Assembly (NCBI GenBank): GCA_018065365.1
Contig: JAGHTH010000214.1
Span: 1-10,256 of the forward strand
DNA length: 10,256 bases
Reading direction: 5' to 3'
DNA from: Candidatus Coliplasma caballi
GTDB taxonomy: Bacteria > Bacillota > Clostridia > Oscillospirales > CAG-382
The notes below the pieces were generated by a model, which saw only the letters and a list, made by a program, of their open reading frames with translations, was not told where the DNA came from and did no database searches. The position numbers were made by a program, and so were the translations under genes. This document shows, in pieces, positions 6,834-10,256 of the stretch. Every line of letters begins with the position of its first letter. Within the stretch, counting starts at the first letter, position 1.

Positions 6834-6881
6834 GGTCAGCAACCAACCGGAGACCTCGGTCTGCAACCAGCCGGAGACCTC
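6834..6881. repeat. Two adjacent 24-base direct repeats
   Basis: Positions 6834-6857 and 6858-6881 are 24-base units that differ at only two positions (A/T at unit position 5, A/G at position 13). A further GTCAG at 6882-6886 starts like another copy, and CCGGCACCCACCTT just before looks like a degenerate one. The junction contains the palindrome AGACC-TC-GGTCT (6851-6862). Short open frames cross the array on both strands, giving NQPETS-type or EVSGWL-type repeats, but no gene is supported. Confidence 0.8.
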
Positions 6882-6897
6882 GTCAGAGGGATGCAGA

Positions 6898-6974
6898 TTG
6901 GACGATTTTCTCCCGAAGCTGTCATATCTGCGCTTTGCGCAGATTACGTACTGCGAGAGGGGAAAATCGTTCAA
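6898..6974. repeat. Nested hairpin element (outer 13-bp stem, inner 8-bp stem)
   Basis: The outer arms 6898-6910 and 6962-6974 pair over 13 bp with one G-T wobble; the core ACGATTTTC/GAAAATCGT is perfect. With T6911 bulged, CCC at 6912-6914 can also pair with GGG at 6959-6961. Inside is a perfect inner hairpin ATCTGCGC (6926-6933), loop TTT, GCGCAGAT (6937-6944). This nested shape on both strands suits a mobile repeat (MITE- or REP-like) or a structured RNA; which one is not known. Confidence 0.65.
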
Positions 6975-7001
6975 AGCAAACCGCTTTAGCTGTATAAAGA
7001 A

Positions 7002-7039
7002 GAAAACGCCGGATCATTTCCAGCGTTTTCACTTTTTTT
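7002..7039 (+). terminator. Rho-independent terminator
   Basis: GAAAACGC (7002-7009) pairs with GCGTTTTC (7023-7030). Two further pairs, GG/CC, follow after a C/A mismatch around the loop ATCATTT, and then come AC and seven T (7033-7039). It would end plus-strand transcripts arriving from birA across the repeat block. On the minus strand the hairpin lies about 68 bases past the rubredoxin stop and is followed by a weaker TTCTTCTTT tract, so it may serve both directions. Confidence 0.8.
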
Positions 7040-7097
7040 ATTCTTTTAATTTATTCGGTTTGCGGTCTGCGCCGTCTGACAAGGTCGATCAGGTCGA

Positions 7098-7253
7098 TTA
7101 GTATTTGACGATGTCATCCTTTTCTGCCCCGCACATAGGACACACGAAATCATCGGGCAATTCATCGAAACGGGTGCCGGGCTCGATGCCGTCCTCGGGA
7201 GAGCCAAGTTCCTCGTCGTACTCCCAACCGCAAAGTTCACATACATACTTCAT
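7098..7253 (-). CDS. Rubredoxin
   Basis: This is a 51-residue one-electron carrier with a single iron held by four cysteines. MKYVCELCGWEYD begins the protein and FVCPMCGAEKDDI closes the second knuckle; the ligands are C5, C8, C38 and C41 in two CxxC(G) motifs. The middle GSPEDGIEPGTRFDELPDD is the standard rubredoxin core. Most clostridial rubredoxins have Trp before VCP; here it is Phe36. Rubredoxin in anaerobes typically passes electrons to rubrerythrin, superoxide reductase or flavodiiron proteins for oxygen defence; none of these is in view. The start at 7253 is fixed by AAAGGAG about 9 bases upstream; the frame is open farther upstream but without support. It has its own promoter and appears monocistronic. 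Confidence 0.97.
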   Translation of the reverse strand: MKYVCELCGWEYDEELGSPEDGIEPGTRFDELPDDFVCPMCGAEKDDIVKY

Positions 7254-7342
7254 AATGAAAGTCTCCTTTGAAAAACGTTGTTCCGTAATCGGCGATCGGG
7301 ACTGCGCTTTTGAAAGTCCCCCCGAACGCGCGGAATGCAGTA

Positions 7343-7371
7343 AGCATAGCACATCGCGCCGATAAAGTCAA
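7343..7371 (-). promoter_or_regulatory. Sigma-A promoter for rubredoxin
   Basis: Read on the minus strand, TTGACT (7371-7366) and TATGCT (7348-7343) are near-consensus -35 and -10 boxes with a 17-base spacer. Transcription would start near 7336, giving an untranslated leader of about 80 bases. That leader contains a small GGGACT/AGTCCC hairpin of unknown significance. Confidence 0.85.
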
Positions 7372-7382
7372 GCCCTTTTCCC

Positions 7383-7412
7383 TTTTTTTGAAATTTTTTG
7401 AAAGATTTTTTT
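7383..7412. promoter_or_regulatory. Roughly phased A/T tracts upstream of the rubredoxin promoter
   Basis: Three T-runs of 7, 6 and 7 bases (7383-7389, 7394-7399, 7406-7412) have centres about 10.5 and 12.5 bases apart. On the minus strand these are A-tracts starting 11 bases upstream of the rubredoxin -35 box, the place of a UP element or bent DNA. The sequence alone does not show activity. Confidence 0.5.
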
Positions 7413-7471
7413 GAGGATGCACCGAATTGTATTTTGCCCTGTATTTTTATGAATTATTTTTTGATAATCTC

Positions 7472-7500
7472 TTGACAATCCCTGTATTATCGTGTATAAT
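7472..7500 (+). promoter_or_regulatory. Consensus sigma-A promoter for the S8 protease
   Basis: TTGACA (7472-7477) and TATAAT (7495-7500) are exact consensus hexamers separated by 17 bases. The protease ATG is 76 bases after the -10 box. The promoter is divergent from that of rubredoxin, whose -35 box lies about 100 bases away. Confidence 0.92.
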
Positions 7501-7510
7501 CAAACATTAT

Positions 7511-7540
7511 CCGCGAGGAGAAAGCAAACACTCCGCGCGG
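7511..7540 (+). other. 10-bp hairpin with one mismatch in the protease mRNA leader
   Basis: CCGCGAGGAG (7511-7520) can pair with CTCCGCGCGG (7531-7540) around a 10-base loop, with a single central A/G mismatch. It begins close to the expected 5' end of the transcript, so it could stabilise the mRNA against decay. It also hides a GGAG sequence, but the ribosome site used by the protease (AGGAG, 7564-7568) lies outside it. Confidence 0.55.
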
Positions 7541-7576
7541 AGAAATGAAAAAAATTATTTTCCAGGAGAAAAGGCC

Positions 7577-10256
7577 ATGAGAAAGACATTGAGAACGTTG
7601 CTTGCGTTTGCGCTCGCTGCAGTGATGCTGTTTGCGACCGTGAGCGCGGCGGCGGTTGCCGCGCTGCCCGTAAAGGCAAACCCGGCGATCGCTTCGCACC
7701 TCGCTACGCTTTCTTTGAAGCCGGAGGAACGCATCCAGGCGATCATCGTCTTGAAGGACGAAGCCGTTGCCGACCTCGGTTACAAGGGAAACAGCGAAAA
7801 GGCAATCGCTTACGAAAAGAAGCTGATTGCGAAACAGAACGTATTTTTGAATAAGCTGGAGTCCGACGTTACGGTTTCCCACCGTTACACCGAACTTCTG
7901 TCCGGCTTCGGTGTGGAAGCTACCGTTGCGCGTCTGATGGAGATCGAGGCAATGCCCGAGGTCAAAGGCGTGTATTACGCGAACACCTACACCGTTCCGA
8001 AAGAGGAAGTGCTCAGAGACGACGAGATCGAAGCGACGATCGCCGCACAGATCACGGGTGCTGCCGCGCTGACCGCAGCCGGTTATTCCGGCGACGGCAT
8101 TCTGGTCGCGGTCGTGGACACCGGTCTGAATCTGGAGCACGAAACGCTTCAGCCCAACGAGTTCATTCAGAACCCCGCGCTGACCGAAGGCGACTTAGAG
8201 TCGATCGAAACGCTTTACGGCGGTGCGTACATCAACGAGAAAGTTCCGTTCTCGTTTGACTATTACGATAGGGACGATGATTGCACCGACGAAAACGGCC
8301 ACGGCTCGCACGTTGCCGGCATCATCGGCGGCTATTGCGAGGAAAGCGGCTTCTGCGGCGCTGCTCCCGGCGTGCAGATCTGCGGTATGAAGGTGTTCGG
8401 CGTGGCGGGCTCGACCAATTCGCTCATTTATTTCGATGCGTTGGAAGATTGCTACCGTTTGAACGTGGACATCGTCAATATGTCGCTCGGCGCTCCGGCA
8501 GGTTACACCTATGACCCCTCGCTGGAAACCGATCTGTACGGCAACATTTATGAAAAACTCGACAATGCCGGCATCACGGTGTTCTGCTCCGCGGGTAACG
8601 ACACCGACGCTACGCAGTACAACATGAGCTTCTGGAATATGCTGCAGGTTCAACCCGGCATGACGCTTGCCGATATATACGGCCCGGCGTTCCCCGCATA
8701 CTACACCGATTACGGTATCGTCGGATCGCCTTCGACCTACCTTGCGAACACCTCCGTCGCGTCCGCGAACAACGCGTGCGTCGTAACGAAAGGTGTTGCG
8801 TTCGCACAGGACGGTGAGTTCTACGCATATACCGATCCCGGAAAGGGAACGGATCTTGATTTCGAGGATAATCTGGACGGCGAAACGCCGGGCTTCGTTT
8901 ATCTGAGCGGGCTCGGCAACGCGGAAGACTTTGAGGGCGTTGACGTTGAGGGCAAGCTCGTCGCGATCGACCGCGGCGGCGTTACGTTCCAGGAAAAGAT
9001 CGACAACGCGGCTGCGGCAGGTGCTGCGGCGGTTATGATCATCAACAACGTGGACGACGGTACGCTGACCAACATGAGCATTACCGATCAGCCGATCCCG
9101 GCGATCTTCGTCGTGCTCGACGCAAAGGATGAACTGCTGACGCTGGACGGCGGAGAAGTAACGATCTCGTTCGGCGACGCGATGTTCTATCCTGCGACCG
9201 CGTACCAGATCTCTTCGTTCTCGTCCCGCGGACCTGCGCCCGATCTGGCGTTCAAGCCGGAGATCACGGGTATCGGCGGAGTCGTCTATTCCTGCGATTA
9301 CGCGGATCCCAACGGGTACGTTCTCATGTCCGGTACTTCGATGGCCTGCCCGAACGTCGTCGGTACGTTTGCGACGATCCTGCAGTACGTCAGAGAACTC
9401 GCCATCTGGGAAGACAAGTATGAGCAGTCGTACTACGCAGAGCAAATGATGCTCTCGACGGCAGACCTGCTGACCAACGAATACGAAACGCCTTACACGC
9501 CTCGTATGCAGGGCGCCGGTCTTGCCGACGCGATCAACGCGGTATCTTCCGGAACTTACCTGCTCGAATCCACCATTTCCGCCGGCGACGATCCCGAATT
9601 CACGGGCGAAGTCGAGCTGGAATTCCTGATGCTCAACCTGACGGGCGAGGAGCATTCCTATCTGATGGGCTTGACGACGCTGCTGGATGAGTACATGACC
9701 GTGAACGGGCTCGGCTGCTACAACACCGGCATTTCCGTTATGCCCGAAGCGATGTTCGAATCGGGACTCGTCGGCATTTCCGCGATCACGGTTACGCATC
9801 TTGACGGCTCGACCGAAACCGACGGCAGCATCGTTCTTGCCGCGGGCGAAATGGTTGACATCAGCGTAACGGTCTCGATGCATCCCATGCTGATCAGCGC
9901 GCTGCTCGGCGCCGGATTTGATTACGGTTTCTTCTTCGACGGCTTCGTGTCGTTCTACGATGAACTCGATTATATGATGCACACGGCGTTTGGAATGCCG
10001 CTGTACGAAAAGTGCCACGCTTCCTTTATCAGCTACATCGGCGATTGGGCGGAAGCACCCGCAATGGAGAGCGTTACGTCGCTGGATATGATGGATCTGC
10101 TGAACGATCCCACGTCCTACACCTATATGTTCGCGCAGCTCGCGCTTTCCGATCCCGAGACCGCGGAAATGGTCCTGTCTTACGCGTTGTCCGGTTTTGT
10201 CATGGACTGCGAGATCATCCACAACTACACCGGCATTTACGGCGGCGATGCGGACG
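7577..10256 (+). CDS. Secreted subtilisin-like (S8) serine protease with PA and Fn3-like domains, 3' end outside window
   Basis: At least 893 residues are visible and the frame is still open at the right edge. Residues 1 to about 28 are a signal peptide (RKTLRTLL, hydrophobic core, cleavage near VSA or AVA). An inhibitor-I9-like propeptide covers about 53-140 (IQAIIVLKDEAV; MPEVKGVYY). The catalytic domain has the full triad: Asp181 in VAVVDTGLN, His242 in NGHGSHVAG and Ser588 in GTSMACPNVVG, with Asn341 (SAGND) as oxyanion residue. A PA (protease-associated) domain is inserted between Asn341 and Ser588 (about 400-530; LVAIDRGGVTFQEKI, AAGAAAVMIIN). After about residue 665 comes an Fn3-like region ending in YIGDWAEAPAM, as in C5a peptidase and lactocepin. 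AGGAG at 7564-7568 supports the start. The enzyme probably degrades external proteins; a C-terminal anchor, if any, lies outside the window. Confidence 0.94.
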   Translation, partial: MRKTLRTLLAFALAAVMLFATVSAAAVAALPVKANPAIASHLATLSLKPEERIQAIIVLKDEAVADLGYKGNSEKAIAYEKKLIAKQNVFLNKLESDVTVSHRYTELLSGFGVEATVARLMEIEAMPEVKGVYYANTYTVPKEEVLRDDEIEATIAAQITGAAALTAAGYSGDGILVAVVDTGLNLEHETLQPNEFIQNPALTEGDLESIETLYGGAYINEKVPFSFDYYDRDDDCTDENGHGSHVAGIIGGYCEESGFCGAAPGVQICGMKVFGVAGSTNSLIYFDALEDCYRLNVDIVNMSLGAPAGYTYDPSLETDLYGNIYEKLDNAGITVFCSAGNDTDATQYNMSFWNMLQVQPGMTLADIYGPAFPAYYTDYGIVGSPSTYLANTSVASANNACVVTKGVAFAQDGEFYAYTDPGKGTDLDFEDNLDGETPGFVYLSGLGNAEDFEGVDVEGKLVAIDRGGVTFQEKIDNAAAAGAAAVMIINNVDDGTLTNMSITDQPIPAIFVVLDAKDELLTLDGGEVTISFGDAMFYPATAYQISSFSSRGPAPDLAFKPEITGIGGVVYSCDYADPNGYVLMSGTSMACPNVVGTFATILQYVRELAIWEDKYEQSYYAEQMMLSTADLLTNEYETPYTPRMQGAGLADAINAVSSGTYLLESTISAGDDPEFTGEVELEFLMLNLTGEEHSYLMGLTTLLDEYMTVNGLGCYNTGISVMPEAMFESGLVGISAITVTHLDGSTETDGSIVLAAGEMVDISVTVSMHPMLISALLGAGFDYGFFFDGFVSFYDELDYMMHTAFGMPLYEKCHASFISYIGDWAEAPAMESVTSLDMMDLLNDPTSYTYMFAQLALSDPETAEMVLSYALSGFVMDCEIIHNYTGIYGGDAD

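Noticed and set aside
6834..6886. Possible CRISPR array
   Set aside because: The repeats are directly adjacent, with no spacers between them, and no cas gene is present.
6741..6974. A 77-codon minus-strand frame with EVSGWL repeats, and plus-strand frames with NQPETS repeats
   Set aside because: They come from the 24-base direct repeats and the nested hairpin, lack convincing ribosome sites and show no protein-family features.
8195..10222. A 675-codon open frame on the minus strand opposite the S8 protease
   Set aside because: The plus strand encodes an intact catalytic triad and domains; the antisense frame has shadow-like composition and no motif.

Overview
The window looks like chromosomal DNA from a GC-rich, anaerobic member of the Firmicutes, class Clostridia, of the uncultured gut type. 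This is inferred from several things together: purine-rich Shine-Dalgarno sites, consensus sigma-A promoters with 17-base spacers, a dimeric-type glycyl-tRNA synthetase, a four-helix membrane protein resembling the clostridial TIGR04086 family, a stand-alone rubredoxin, an HTH-less biotin ligase and a C5a-peptidase/lactocepin-like S8 protease. No phage, IS transposase, CRISPR array, tRNA or rRNA gene was seen.

Layout: (1) positions 1-4251, all on the plus strand: the tail of an exporter-type ABC ATPase, glycyl-tRNA synthetase, an RpiR-type sugar-phosphate-sensing regulator and, 5 bases later, an unrecognised secreted protein with a Ser/Glu-rich stalk and a C-terminal membrane anchor. (2) 4252-4350: a perfect 18-bp hairpin and a second inverted repeat, lying between converging genes. 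(3) 4337-4750, minus strand: a small four-helix membrane protein. (4) 4829-6604, plus strand: a consensus promoter, a PfkB-family 2-keto-3-deoxygluconate kinase and a biotin-protein ligase sharing an ATGA overlap. (5) 6604-7040: a gene-free stretch of about 490 bases packed with hairpins, two 24-bp direct repeats, a nested hairpin and a terminator, probably a mosaic of dispersed intergenic repeats. (6) 7098-7253, minus strand: rubredoxin with its own promoter. (7) 7472 to the right edge, plus strand: a consensus promoter, a structured leader and a large secreted subtilisin-like protease that runs off the window.

Most of the genes are ordinary housekeeping or accessory functions that work independently. 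Two candidate functional pairs stand out. The first is the RpiR regulator with the adjacent membrane-anchored surface protein, which suggests a surface function controlled by a phosphosugar signal. The second is kdgK with birA, which are translationally coupled although their pathways are unrelated. No complete new multi-gene system is evident. The least explained items are the surface protein of 2638-4251 and the structured repeat block of 6604-7040.
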